64,000 nt of DNA from Clostridiaceae bacterium HFYG-1003. Its GTDB lineage: Bacteria > Bacillota > Clostridia > Clostridiales > Clostridiaceae. Under the pieces are notes generated by a model. It searched no databases. It saw only the letters and a program-made list of their open reading frames with translations, and was not told the origin of the DNA. The stretch spans positions 62,001 through 126,000 of the forward strand of contig CP102060.1 in assembly GCA_024579835.1 (NCBI GenBank). Direction: 5' to 3'. Position numbers and translations under genes: made by a program. Shown piece by piece: positions 17,046-25,802 of this stretch. Within the stretch, counting starts at the first letter, position 1. Every line of letters starts with the position of its first letter.

Positions 17046-17088
17046 CTTAATCTTCCCATTTCTCGGGGATCTGAATTGTCTGAGTGTC

Positions 17089-17556
17089 TTAGGAATCGTC
17101 TTTCTCAAACTTTCCGAGGATATGCGGCTTGCCCGCGTTAATTCCGATTTCACCCGCGATCATTTTCCTGCCCTTATTTTTCGACTCCTCGTGTGCGGCA
17201 ATGAGCTTTCGTCCGCGTTGGGTGCACTTTGCCTGTGCCAGAGCCTTTTCAATGGGCTCCGTTTCGCTGAATCCGGAAATAAAGAGCTGATCCGACAGAT
17301 AGCGGTAGCCCAGGACCACCTCGATTTCTGGATAACCGATCCGACGGACATTCACAGCGGCTCCGTCAGCCTGGAGCAGGATGCTCTCGAGCAGCAGCAC
17401 CAGCCCGTGTCTGGTTAAAGGCGGTGCCGGCGCGTTCTGTGGAATGTCCCAGAACCTGCCTTTTTTCTCCGCGCTCGGAACAATGCCTTCCTGGCAGTAC
17501 GTTCGAACGACCTTCTCGCTTCGTCCCCAGCGTCTGGCGGTATCTTTCACGTTCAT
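17089..17556 (-). CDS. Small MerR-like HTH protein (155 aa)
   Basis: The N-terminal 40 residues (MNVKDTARRWGRSEKVVRTYC...GIVPSAEKKGRFWDIP) look like an excisionase/MerR-type winged helix-turn-helix in which the last segment is the wing. The remainder (about residues 50-155) contains VRRIGYPEIEVVLGYRYLSDQ and a basic C-terminal tail, and matches no family I can name. The start is ATG 17556 with GGGGTGAT upstream. It runs opposite to its neighbours. Its upstream side carries a phased 11-bp repeat array (17607-17683), which may be its own operator. Confidence 0.75.
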   Translation of the reverse strand: MNVKDTARRWGRSEKVVRTYCQEGIVPSAEKKGRFWDIPQNAPAPPLTRHGLVLLLESILLQADGAAVNVRRIGYPEIEVVLGYRYLSDQLFISGFSETEPIEKALAQAKCTQRGRKLIAAHEESKNKGRKMIAGEIGINAGKPHILGKFEKDDS

Positions 17557-17606
17557 TTTTTATCACCCCGGTCAATGAGATGGATTCGATGGTCTTCATT
17601 CTGCTT

Positions 17607-17683
17607 ATTCTCAGATCATTCTCAAATCATTCGCAGATCATTTTCGGATCATACTCGGATCAATTTCGGATCATACTCGGATC
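17607..17683. repeat. Seven tandem 11-bp repeats (consensus ATTCTCGGATC)
   Basis: Seven consecutive 11-bp units, each ending in ATC: ATTCTCAGATC, ATTCTCAAATC, ATTCGCAGATC, ATTTTCGGATC, ATACTCGGATC, AATTTCGGATC, ATACTCGGATC. The period is about one DNA helical turn. They lie 50-127 bp upstream of the minus-strand HTH gene. Confidence 0.9.
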
Positions 17684-18078
17684 ATTCTTTTTCCGCTTAA
17701 TATTAAGTTCAGAGGAAACAACAAGACATGCTTTGGGTACTTTTTTTCTTTGAATTCCATCGCCGCAGCGATTCCTGATATTCATATCTTACCATGTTGC
17801 GCAGACAGGAGGTACATTTGGGAATCCAGATTGGTCCTGGTGCAGGAGGATTTCAAACCGAGAATACAGACTTCAAGCTCTGGCATTCTCAAGGAGAGGT
17901 CGGGATCCGCAGTCGGGGGAGGAAAAGCTGGCGATACCTTCCAGGACGAGTCGTGTCTGCTGCTTTTCGGACTGAAATCGGAAGGTTTTCCCCTTGGGCG
18001 GGAATGATGGTAAAATAGTAGGACAAGACGTGACTTCCCCGTCCGACCACGCAACCGGGTTGCGAGAAAGAGACTGAT
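17684..18078. other. 395-bp spacer upstream of dnaE
   Basis: No credible gene. Contains GC-rich sequence of unclear role and, at its right end, the extended -10 of dnaE. Open frames here lack ribosome sites. Confidence 0.5.
18008..18016 (+). promoter_or_regulatory. Extended -10 promoter of dnaE
   Basis: TGGTAAAAT, 62 bp before the start codon; the same core occurs before the barnase gene (40073). Confidence 0.5.
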
Positions 18079-21000
18079 ATGACTGAGATTCTGAATAACC
18101 AACAACCAACTGAAAAACAATATCCCTTTGTGCATCTGCACGCCCATACCGAGTTTTCTTTGCTCGACGGCTCGGGAAAGATTCCGGAAATGGTGGCCCG
18201 GGCCAGGGAACTGGGCATGCCGGCGCTGGCCATCACCGACCATGGAACCATGTACGGTACGGTGGAGTTCTACAAGGCCTGTCAGCGGGAAGGCATCCGG
18301 CCCATCATCGGTTCGGAAATCTATGTCTGTTCAGGCAATATGGAGGATCGCACCCTGGCCAACAACACCATTCATCATCTGGTGCTTTTGGTCAAGAACG
18401 AAACGGGCTACCAGAATCTGATGCGCATTGTCAGTGAGGCCTCGATCCGGGGCTTCTACTATAAGCCCCGGGTGGACCACGCCTTTCTAGCCCGTCACAG
18501 TGAGGGCCTGATTGCCCTGTCTGCCTGCCTGGGCGGTGAGGTTCAGGAGAATCTGAATCACGGCTTCCCGGAGAAGGCCCGCGCCGCGGCAATCTTCTAC
18601 CGGGATGCGTTCCGGGACGGCTTCTATCTGGAGCTGCAGGACCACGGCCTGGCCGAGCAGAAAAAGGTAAATGCCCTGAACATCGAACTGGCCCGCGAAC
18701 TGGACATCCCGCTGGTGGCTACCAACGACGTGCACTATCTGGCCCGGGATGACCATCGCAGCCATGATGTCCTCTTGTGCATTCAGACCGCGGCCGCCGT
18801 GGATGAGTCGGACCGGATGAAGTATCCGTCGCCGGAGTTCTATCTCAAGAGTCCGCAGCAGATGTGGGAGCTGTTTGCCCATGTGCCCGAAGCGTTGGAA
18901 AATACGGTGAAGATCGCCCAGCAGTGTCAGTTTGACTACCAGTTCCATGTGTCCCGGCTTCCGGCCTTTGACCTGCCGGAGGGGACGGACCATGCCCGGT
19001 ATCTCAAGCAGCGCTGCTATGAGGGCCTGACCCGCAAGTATCCGGTGTTTGCCGAGTTCCGGGATCTGCCGATGTCGGAAGCGGTCATGGCCCGGATGGA
19101 TGCCCTGGATTCGGGCAACAGCCGGATTCTGATTGAGCGGCTGGCCTATGAGCTGGGGATTCTCGAGCGGATGGGCTATGTCGACTATTTCCTGATTGTC
19201 TGGGATTTCATCAAATTTGCCGATGACCACGGCATCGCCACCGGCGCCGGCCGGGGCTCGGCCGCCGCGTCCATCATCGCCTATACCCTGAATATTACCA
19301 AGATCGATCCGATCCGGTACAATCTCATCTTTGAACGCTTTCTGAACCCGGAGCGGATCTCCATGCCCGATATTGACTCGGACTTCTGCTATGAACGGCG
19401 CCAGGAAGTCATTGACTACGTGGTGGACAAGTACGGCAAGGACAACGTGGCCCAAATTATAACCTTTGGGACCATGGCGGCCCGGGCCTGCATCCGGGAT
19501 GTCGGCCGCGCCATGATGTATCCCTACGGCGAGGTGGACCAGATTGCCAAGATGATCCCCACCGTTCTGGGCATTACCATTGAGAAGGCGCTGGAGATGA
19601 ATCCGGAGCTTAAGAATGCCTATGAGACCGACCCCCGGGTGACGGAGCTGATCAACATTGCCCTGCGCCTGGAAGGCCTGCCGCGCCATTCCTCCACTCA
19701 TGCCGCCGGCGTCGTGATTTCCGGCCGCCCCCTGGTGGAGTATGTCCCGCTGCAGCGCAACGAGGAAGCCATTGTCACCCAGTTCCCCATGGGCACCCTG
19801 GAGGAACTGGGACTGCTCAAGATGGACTTTCTGGGGCTGCGCACCCTCACCGTCATGCAGGATGCCGTGACCATGATCCGGCAAAACCGCGGCATCCAGG
19901 TCCAGGTCGATGCGCTGCCCTTTGACGATCCCAAGGTCTATGACATGATCGGGGAAGGTCGGACGGTCGGAGTATTCCAGCTGGAATCTGCCGGCATGAC
20001 TTCCTTTATGAAAGAACTCAAGCCGGAGAGCCTGGAGGACATCATCGCCGGAATATCCCTGTACCGGCCGGGTCCGATGTCTGAAATTCCGCGCTACATC
20101 GAGAGCAAGAAGAATCCGGATAAGGTCAGCTACCTGACGCCGGAGCTGGAGCATATCCTCGATGTCACCTACGGCGTCATGGTCTACCAGGAACAGGTCA
20201 TGCAGATCGTTCAGGATCTGGCCGGCTATTCGCTGGGCCGGGCGGATCTGGTGCGCCGGGCCATGAGCAAGAAGAAGCACGATGTTATGGAACAGGAGCG
20301 CAAGAACTTCATTGAGGGCATTGTGGAAGACGGCCGGGTGATTGTACCGGGAACCCGGCGCAACGGCATTTCCGACGAGGCCGCACAGAAGATCTTTGAT
20401 CAGATGTCCTACTTCGCCTCCTATGCCTTCAACAAAGCTCATGCCGCCGCCTATGCCGTCATCGGCTACCAGACGGCCTACCTGATGCGCTACTACCCGG
20501 TGGAATTCATCGCCGCCATGCTCAATTCCTTCATCGGCTCGGCGGAAAAGGCCAGCTTCTATATCCGCTACGCCAAGTCCATCGGCATCGAGCTGCTGCC
20601 GCCGGACATCAACGAGTCCGGTGCCCGCTTCACCGTCAGCGGCAATAAAATCCGTTTCGGTCTGGCCGGAATCAAGAACCTTGGATTTTCCGTCATTGAG
20701 TCCATCATCCAGACCCGGGAGAAGAAGGGGCAGTTTACTTCCTTCCATGATTTTATGAGCAAGCTGGATGAAGCCGGCTTGAACAAGCGGGCCTGCGAGT
20801 GCATGATCAAAGCCGGGGCGTTCGATTCCATGGGAGTAGAGCGGTCCCGCCTGCTGGCCGTCTATGAGCGGATTCTGGAGAGCTTCTCCAGTGAGCGTCG
20901 GCGGCTGATCAAGGGCCAGATGTCCTTCTTCGGCTCCGAAGCCGGGGACGGCACCGAAGACATCGACGGCTTTGCCATCAACCTGCCTCAGATTGAGGAG

Positions 21001-22005
21001 TTCCCGCTCAAGGACCGGCTGTTCATGGAAAAGGAAATGACCGGTCTCTATCTGTCCGGTCATCCCCTGGATGAATACGCGGCGGAGCTGGATGCCCTGT
21101 GCACCATCTTCGTCCAGGACATCATCGCCAATGACCTCCTGGATGATGTCCGGGACGAGGCGGCGCTGCAGGCCGAGAGTCAGATGGCCTCGGACCGGGT
21201 GCTGCACGACGGTCAGCGCGTCACCATGGGCGGCATCCTGACTTCCATCACCCGCAAGATCACCCGGAACAATGCCATGATGGCCTTCGCCACCCTGGAG
21301 GATCCCACCGGCGAAGTCGAACTGATTGTCTTCCCCAAGACGTATGACCTGCTTAAGAGCTTCCTCCAGGAGGATCTGGTCATTGCCGTCTCCGGCCGGC
21401 TCCAGGTCCGGGAAGATGAGAATACTAAGGTCATTGCCGAGGAAATGAGCCTGATCGAGCAGGGCAAGCTGCCTCAGTTCAAGATGCGTCCGGATCTGGA
21501 CCGGTTCGGCAACGGTCGCAGTCAGCGGCGCACGCCCCCCACGGAGAAACCGGGCAGCCGGCCTTCAGCCGGTTCTCGCCCGACCAATGGCAACTCAGCC
21601 AACGGCAGTCCAGGCAACGGCAGATCGGTCAATGAGGGTTCGGCAAAGGGAGAAAGGAGCACCAGCCAGCCGGTGAATGGCCAAGACTTGGCCTCACCGA
21701 CAGCTTCCGGAGCGGATAGGGCTGGCGTTCAGCCGGGCCGGGTCCGGCCAAGCAAGAAGGAAGGGAAGGAGGGAGCTCAGGGCAAGCTCTATCTGCGCTT
21801 CCATGACTTAGCGGAAGCCAGGGCAATCCTGGCCGGATTATCCCCCCTGCTGACAGCCCATCAGGGCTCGACGCCGGTGATTATCTACGCCGCCAGTGAA
21901 AAGCAAAGCTATCAGCTGCCCGAGCGGCAGTGCCTGGACCTTGACACCAATATTCTGGAGCTGCTGGAGAAGAAAATCGGCAAGGACAATGTAGTCCTGA
22001 AGTAG
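18079..22005 (+). CDS. dnaE: DNA polymerase III subunit alpha, DnaE
   Basis: A replicative or lagging-strand C-family polymerase. The N-terminal PHP domain begins FVHLHAHTEFSLLDGSGKI (metal-binding His pattern retained). The catalytic palm has GAGRGSAAASIIAY and PDIDSDF (about residues 429-435), with the third acidic region further on. SRHSSTHAAGVVIS-like sequence, YRPGPM and FNKAHAAAYAVIGYQTAYL follow. An HhH region (AGLNKRACECMIKAGAFD) and an OB fold (VTMGGILTSITRKITRNNAMM) are present. Between the OB fold and the last 90 residues is a low-complexity linker rich in Gly, Asn, Ser and Pro (about residues 1140-1240), which is unusual. Total length is 1308 residues. Start ATG 18079 has only a weak GAGAAAGAG site. 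Confidence 0.96.
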   Translation: MTEILNNQQPTEKQYPFVHLHAHTEFSLLDGSGKIPEMVARARELGMPALAITDHGTMYGTVEFYKACQREGIRPIIGSEIYVCSGNMEDRTLANNTIHHLVLLVKNETGYQNLMRIVSEASIRGFYYKPRVDHAFLARHSEGLIALSACLGGEVQENLNHGFPEKARAAAIFYRDAFRDGFYLELQDHGLAEQKKVNALNIELARELDIPLVATNDVHYLARDDHRSHDVLLCIQTAAAVDESDRMKYPSPEFYLKSPQQMWELFAHVPEALENTVKIAQQCQFDYQFHVSRLPAFDLPEGTDHARYLKQRCYEGLTRKYPVFAEFRDLPMSEAVMARMDALDSGNSRILIERLAYELGILERMGYVDYFLIVWDFIKFADDHGIATGAGRGSAAASIIAYTLNITKIDPIRYNLIFERFLNPERISMPDIDSDFCYERRQEVIDYVVDKYGKDNVAQIITFGTMAARACIRDVGRAMMYPYGEVDQIAKMIPTVLGITIEKALEMNPELKNAYETDPRVTELINIALRLEGLPRHSSTHAAGVVISGRPLVEYVPLQRNEEAIVTQFPMGTLEELGLLKMDFLGLRTLTVMQDAVTMIRQNRGIQVQVDALPFDDPKVYDMIGEGRTVGVFQLESAGMTSFMKELKPESLEDIIAGISLYRPGPMSEIPRYIESKKNPDKVSYLTPELEHILDVTYGVMVYQEQVMQIVQDLAGYSLGRADLVRRAMSKKKHDVMEQERKNFIEGIVEDGRVIVPGTRRNGISDEAAQKIFDQMSYFASYAFNKAHAAAYAVIGYQTAYLMRYYPVEFIAAMLNSFIGSAEKASFYIRYAKSIGIELLPPDINESGARFTVSGNKIRFGLAGIKNLGFSVIESIIQTREKKGQFTSFHDFMSKLDEAGLNKRACECMIKAGAFDSMGVERSRLLAVYERILESFSSERRRLIKGQMSFFGSEAGDGTEDIDGFAINLPQIEEFPLKDRLFMEKEMTGLYLSGHPLDEYAAELDALCTIFVQDIIANDLLDDVRDEAALQAESQMASDRVLHDGQRVTMGGILTSITRKITRNNAMMAFATLEDPTGEVELIVFPKTYDLLKSFLQEDLVIAVSGRLQVREDENTKVIAEEMSLIEQGKLPQFKMRPDLDRFGNGRSQRRTPPTEKPGSRPSAGSRPTNGNSANGSPGNGRSVNEGSAKGERSTSQPVNGQDLASPTASGADRAGVQPGRVRPSKKEGKEGAQGKLYLRFHDLAEARAILAGLSPLLTAHQGSTPVIIYAASEKQSYQLPERQCLDLDTNILELLEKKIGKDNVVLK

Positions 22006-22273
22006 GACTTACGATGATTATTTCCTGTATTCGAGTTCCCATACCGAAATCGGGCTGGGGACTCGATTTATGTTCAGTCGGTCAACTGAGTCAAAATTAT
22101 CCTTCATGCTAAAAATATAGGCCTGAAATCAGTAGTCTCAATAACCAATCCCTTCAGGTTGACGTTGATTCCTGTTGCAGGTTGAAGATCATAATAAGCG
22201 GGATCGGAATGGCATTTGAACAATAGAAAAGCTCTGATTAACACCAGAGCATAGGGACACCTAAGGTATGATC

Positions 22274-22300
22274 GGCGGCGTTGGCCGCTTTATTCTTTTT
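22274..22300 (+). terminator. Weak terminator downstream of dnaE
   Basis: A 5-bp GCGGC/GCCGC stem with loop GTTG, followed by TTTATTCTTTTT. Confidence 0.45.
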
Positions 22301-22409
22301 GGAGGGGACAAGGACGAATTTTATTGCGTGATATTGGAAAGATCAAAAGAATATTTTTGCGTGATATGCCATGAAGACGTTTGCCCGCGGATTGTTAACA
22401 CCTTTGCAG

Positions 22410-22439
22410 TTGAGATGGGGTCTTCGAATGCGATACAAT
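22410..22439 (+). promoter_or_regulatory. Putative pfkA-pyk promoter
   Basis: TTGAGA (22410-22415), an 18-bp spacer and TACAAT (22434-22439), about 100 bp before pfkA. Confidence 0.5.
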
Positions 22440-22542
22440 AAACTTGATATGAGGTAATATCCGGCATAACCATTCAGGAACATCGGGGCGGGAAAACTGC
22501 CCGGTGCCGGGGGCCGCCGGCTGACAGAGGAAAGGAAAACGA

Positions 22543-23499
22543 ATGAAGAAAATAGCGATTTTGACCTCCGGGGGCGATGCGCCCGGAATGAATGCTGCCA
22601 TCCGCGCGGTGGTGCGGACCGCTTTGCACAACGGCATCGAGGTGATGGGCGTGGAGCGGGGCTTTTACGGACTGATCAATGGTGAGCTGAAGCCAATGGA
22701 CCGGAACTCGGTTTCGGACATCGTGCACAAGGGCGGAACGATCCTGAAGACGGCTCGGCTGGAAACCTTCAAGGACCGGGCGGTCCAGGAAAAGGCTGCT
22801 CAGGTCCTGCGGATCTTCGGCATTGAAGGACTGGTAGTGATCGGCGGCGACGGCTCGTTCCACGGGGCGGCCAAGCTGTCGGAACTGGGCATCAATACCA
22901 TCGGCATTCCGGGAACCATCGACAATGACCTGGCCTACACCGACTTTACCCTGGGCTTTGACACCGCCGTGGATACAGTGGTGGAAGCCATCAACAAGCT
23001 GAAGGATACCTCTGCCTCCCATGAGCGTTGTTCCATCGTAGAGGTCATGGGCCGGCACTGCGGCGACATCGCGCTTTATGCCGGCATTGCCGGCGGCGCC
23101 GAGCTGGTGGTCGTTCCGGAGAAGCCTTATTCGGTCAATGATGTCGTCAAGCTGATCCTGGAGGGGCGTTCCCGGGACAAGCACCACTACCTCATCGTCA
23201 TGGCGGAGGGCGTAGGCGGAGCCAAGGAAATGGCGGAAGAAATCGAGGAAGTGACGGGTCTGGAGACCCGGATCACGGTACTGGGTCACATCCAGCGCGG
23301 CGGAGCGCCCTCTTCGGCGGACCGCATCCTGGCGGCCAAGTTCGGCCATCGGGCAGTGGAACTGCTGATGGAAGGGAAAACCAGCCGGGTCGTCGGAATT
23401 CGGGATAATCACATCATCGATATGGATATCCACGAAGCCCTTGATATGGAGAATGTCTTTGATGAGAAGCTTTTGACCATCGCCCAGGAAATATCTTAA
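22543..23499 (+). CDS. pfkA: ATP-dependent 6-phosphofructokinase
   Basis: Phosphorylates fructose 6-phosphate to fructose 1,6-bisphosphate, the committed glycolytic step. It has the short bacterial PfkA layout: [17 protein letters not shown] (ATP loop) at residues 9-25, [11 protein letters not shown], the catalytic [20 protein letters not shown] with the proton-accepting Asp, MGRHCGDIA and the sugar-binding [15 protein letters not shown]. Gly at the position following GGDG fits the ATP rather than the PPi form. Length is 318 residues. SD AGAGGAAAGG precedes ATG 22543. It is separated from pyk by only 17 bp, the classic glycolytic pair. Confidence 0.97.
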   Translation: MKKIAILTSGGDAPGMNAAIRAVVRTALHNGIEVMGVERGFYGLINGELKPMDRNSVSDIVHKGGTILKTARLETFKDRAVQEKAAQVLRIFGIEGLVVIGGDGSFHGAAKLSELGINTIGIPGTIDNDLAYTDFTLGFDTAVDTVVEAINKLKDTSASHERCSIVEVMGRHCGDIALYAGIAGGAELVVVPEKPYSVNDVVKLILEGRSRDKHHYLIVMAEGVGGAKEMAEEIEEVTGLETRITVLGHIQRGGAPSSADRILAAKFGHRAVELLMEGKTSRVVGIRDNHIIDMDIHEALDMENVFDEKLLTIAQEIS

Positions 23500-23516
23500 G
23501 AAGCGAAGGAGAACCT

Positions 23517-25286
23517 ATGTTAAGAAAAACCAAGATTGTCTGCACCATCGGACCGGCAACGGATTCCGAGGAAATGATCGGAAAATTGTTTGATTCGGGG
23601 ATGAATGTTTCCCGCCATAACTTTTCCCATGGCAACCATGACTCCCATCGCGTCACCATGGAGCGGGTGCGCAAGGTAGCCGGGGAGAAGCATCTCAACT
23701 ACGCCATCCTTCTCGACACCAAGGGACCGGAGATCCGGGCCCGGGACTTCAAGAACGGCAAGGTGATCCTGCAGGAAGGCACGGAAGTTACGGTAGTCGG
23801 CGGTGAGGATTTCCTCGGGGATGAAACCCGCTTTGCCGTCACCTACAAGGATCTGGCCAAAGTCATGGAACCGGGCAAGCATATTCTGCTCAATGACGGT
23901 CTGGTTGATCTGGAGGTTACTGCGATTTTCGGCAATGAGGTGAAAACCATTGTGCGCAACACCGGAGAGATCAGCAACCGTAAAAGCTCGAATCTGCCCG
24001 GTGTCAAAACCAATCTGCCGGCGCTGACCGAACAGGACAAGAAAGACCTGGCCTTTGGCGCGGAGTTTGGCGTGGACATTATCGCCGCTTCTTTTATCCG
24101 CAAGGGCTCCGATGTTCTGGAGATCCGCAAGGTGCTCCATGAGCTGAATGCTTCCCACATCCACATCTATTCCAAGATCGAGAATGAAGAAGGCGTGGAA
24201 AACGTTGATGAGATCATCAAGTACTCTGACGGCATCATGGTGGCACGTGGCGACATGGGGGTGGAAATTCCCATCGAGCGGGTGCCCATGATCCAGAAAA
24301 TGATCATTGAAAAATGCAACGCGGCTGGAAAACCGGTGATCACGGCCACTCAGATGCTCGACTCCATGGTGCGGAATCCTCGTCCGACCCGGGCTGAGGT
24401 TTCAGACGTCGCCAACGCCATCATGGATGGCTCCGACGCCGTGATGCTCTCCGGCGAAACTGCCTCCGGCGAATGGCCGGTGGAAGCGGTTCAGACCATG
24501 ACGGATATCGCCCTGGCCACTGAGTCTCAGATCAACTACAATAACCTGCTGACCCAGCTGCTGAAAAACCAGACCAATACAGTTCAGTCCGCCATTTCCG
24601 CCGCGGTCTGCACCACCGCCAACAAGCTGGAAACCAAGGCCATCATTACCGGAACCACCAGCGGTTCAACCGCCCGCAACATTGCCAAGTTCCGGCCCAA
24701 GTCCACCATCATTGCGGTAACCCCTGTGGAAGCAGTGGCCCGCAAGTTGGCTTGTACCTGGGGTGTTTATCCCATCGTATCCGAGACCTTTGAATCCACC
24801 GATGAACTGATCGAAAAGACGACAGCCGCAGCCAAAGCTCAGGGCTTTGTTCAGGACGGCGACCTGGTTGTCATTTCCGCCGGCATTCCGGTTAACTTCA
24901 AGGGCTCCACCAACATGATGAAGATCCACATCATCGGGGATGTCCTCCTGGAAGGCAAGGGGCTCGAGCCCATCAAGCGCCAGGTCTCCGGCATTGCCAC
25001 CATCGTGCACTCTCCCCTGGAAGCGGAAAATCGCGTAGAAGCGGGTTCCATCCTGGTCGTCCATGATCTGATTCCAGACTACCTGCCCCATCTGCATGAA
25101 GCCGAAGGCGTCGTCGTGGAAGCGGAATCCATCAGCCCGGAAGTCACCATCGAAGTACTGAAGATGGAGATCCCGATTGTGTACGCTGCCCGCGAAGCCA
25201 CCCATCGCCTCAAGGACGGCACCATGATCACCGTGGACGGCAAGGTGGGCATCGTCACCAGCGGCAAGAGCAGCGCTCATTCATAA
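23517..25286 (+). CDS. pyk: Pyruvate kinase with C-terminal PEP-utilizer-like domain
   Basis: Converts phosphoenolpyruvate and ADP to pyruvate and ATP. It begins RKTKIVCTIGPATDSEEMI; the catalytic barrel includes LLDTKGPEIRARDF, the lysine of IYSKIENEEGVEN, and ARGDMGVEIPIERVP, with ATQMLDSMVRNPRPTRAEVSDVANA downstream. The regulatory domain (about residues 350-475) has TTSGSTARNIAKFRP and GIPVNFKGSTNMMKI. A further 100 residues (VLVVHDLIPDYLP through EAEGVVVEAESISPEV) resemble the mobile phosphohistidine domain found in Bacillus pyruvate kinase. Length is 589. GAAGGAG lies before ATG 23517. Confidence 0.96.
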   Translation: MLRKTKIVCTIGPATDSEEMIGKLFDSGMNVSRHNFSHGNHDSHRVTMERVRKVAGEKHLNYAILLDTKGPEIRARDFKNGKVILQEGTEVTVVGGEDFLGDETRFAVTYKDLAKVMEPGKHILLNDGLVDLEVTAIFGNEVKTIVRNTGEISNRKSSNLPGVKTNLPALTEQDKKDLAFGAEFGVDIIAASFIRKGSDVLEIRKVLHELNASHIHIYSKIENEEGVENVDEIIKYSDGIMVARGDMGVEIPIERVPMIQKMIIEKCNAAGKPVITATQMLDSMVRNPRPTRAEVSDVANAIMDGSDAVMLSGETASGEWPVEAVQTMTDIALATESQINYNNLLTQLLKNQTNTVQSAISAAVCTTANKLETKAIITGTTSGSTARNIAKFRPKSTIIAVTPVEAVARKLACTWGVYPIVSETFESTDELIEKTTAAAKAQGFVQDGDLVVISAGIPVNFKGSTNMMKIHIIGDVLLEGKGLEPIKRQVSGIATIVHSPLEAENRVEAGSILVVHDLIPDYLPHLHEAEGVVVEAESISPEVTIEVLKMEIPIVYAAREATHRLKDGTMITVDGKVGIVTSGKSSAHS

Positions 25287-25479
25287 AAAATTAACATTTG
25301 AACTGAAATCAAGAAAAAGTGAGTCGTAGCAACGATAAATCAAGATTAAATCCTATCGTTAACAAAAATATAACAAAATGTTATCAAAAGATTTACATTT
25401 ACCTCTCGAATCTTTGTTCTCCATTTGTTATTCTGTTAGTACGAAGTCGAATCAATGGCAACTGATTCTATTCACCCTG

Positions 25480-25509
25480 AAAAAAGCACCCAACCCGGGT
25501 GCTTTTTTT
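25480..25509 (+). terminator. Terminator of pfkA-pyk
   Basis: AAAAAAGCACCC and GGGTGCTTTTTT form a stem with loop AACCC and a run of seven T residues. Confidence 0.85.
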
Positions 25510-25694
25510 ATTTATCATCATTTTCCTGATTCACGGAACGAAGGATCTGGTTCACAGGGAACCGATTCGCGGAACGGAGGGACCGAATCATCGGGCGGAA
25601 TTCTTATGGATGGAGGGGAGGGATGGAGGTTGGGGCATGCAATAGTATTCATGAGAGTGGGATGCTAAATTTTTAATAGGTTCTGAAAAAAACA

Positions 25695-25745
25695 TTGACA
25701 TAACTTATCAAATAAGGTCTTTTCGTTGAATTGAAGTTATGACAA
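25695..25745. promoter_or_regulatory. 12-bp inverted repeat at the flavoprotein promoter
   Basis: TTGACATAACTT (25695-25706) and AAGTTATGACAA (25734-25745) are complementary at 11 of 12 positions, 27 bp apart, and bracket the -35 box. It looks like an operator for a dimeric or looping regulator; the regulator is unknown. Confidence 0.5.
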
Positions 25746-25759
25746 ATGTATAATTATAC
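25726..25759 (+). promoter_or_regulatory. Promoter of the flavoprotein gene with palindromic -10
   Basis: TTGAAT (25726-25731), a 17-bp spacer and TATAAT (25749-25754). The -10 is inside the perfect palindrome GTATAATTATAC (25748-25759). Confidence 0.65.
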
Positions 25760-25802
25760 GTGAAAACAATATCATATTCGGTCGTGTTAAGGAGGAAAGA
25801 AG

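Larger units (their letters stand above)
22006..22542. other. 537-bp spacer between dnaE and pfkA
   Basis: Contains a hairpin GCTCTG/CAGAGC (22231-22250), a weak terminator (22274-22300) and the pfkA promoter. No gene is visible. Confidence 0.5.
25287..25802. other. 516-bp spacer with terminator and regulated promoter
   Basis: Holds the pyk terminator, two degenerate copies of GATTCrCGGAACGrAGGG (25529 and 25563 regions), an inverted repeat and a palindromic -10 before the flavoprotein gene. No gene is supported. Confidence 0.5.

Noticed and set aside
17607-17683. Repeat array as a CRISPR
   Set aside because: Units are 11 bp, contiguous, with no spacers and no cas genes. No CRISPR array was seen anywhere in the window.
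17750-18018. Short plus-strand frames upstream of dnaE
   Set aside because: No ribosome sites, overlapping frames of similar quality and no recognisable protein.
18487-21207. A 906-codon open frame on the minus strand inside dnaE
   Set aside because: It is antisense to a well-conserved polymerase gene, its translation has no recognisable domain and low-complexity composition, and GC-rich codon bias often opens this frame. dnaE is certain.
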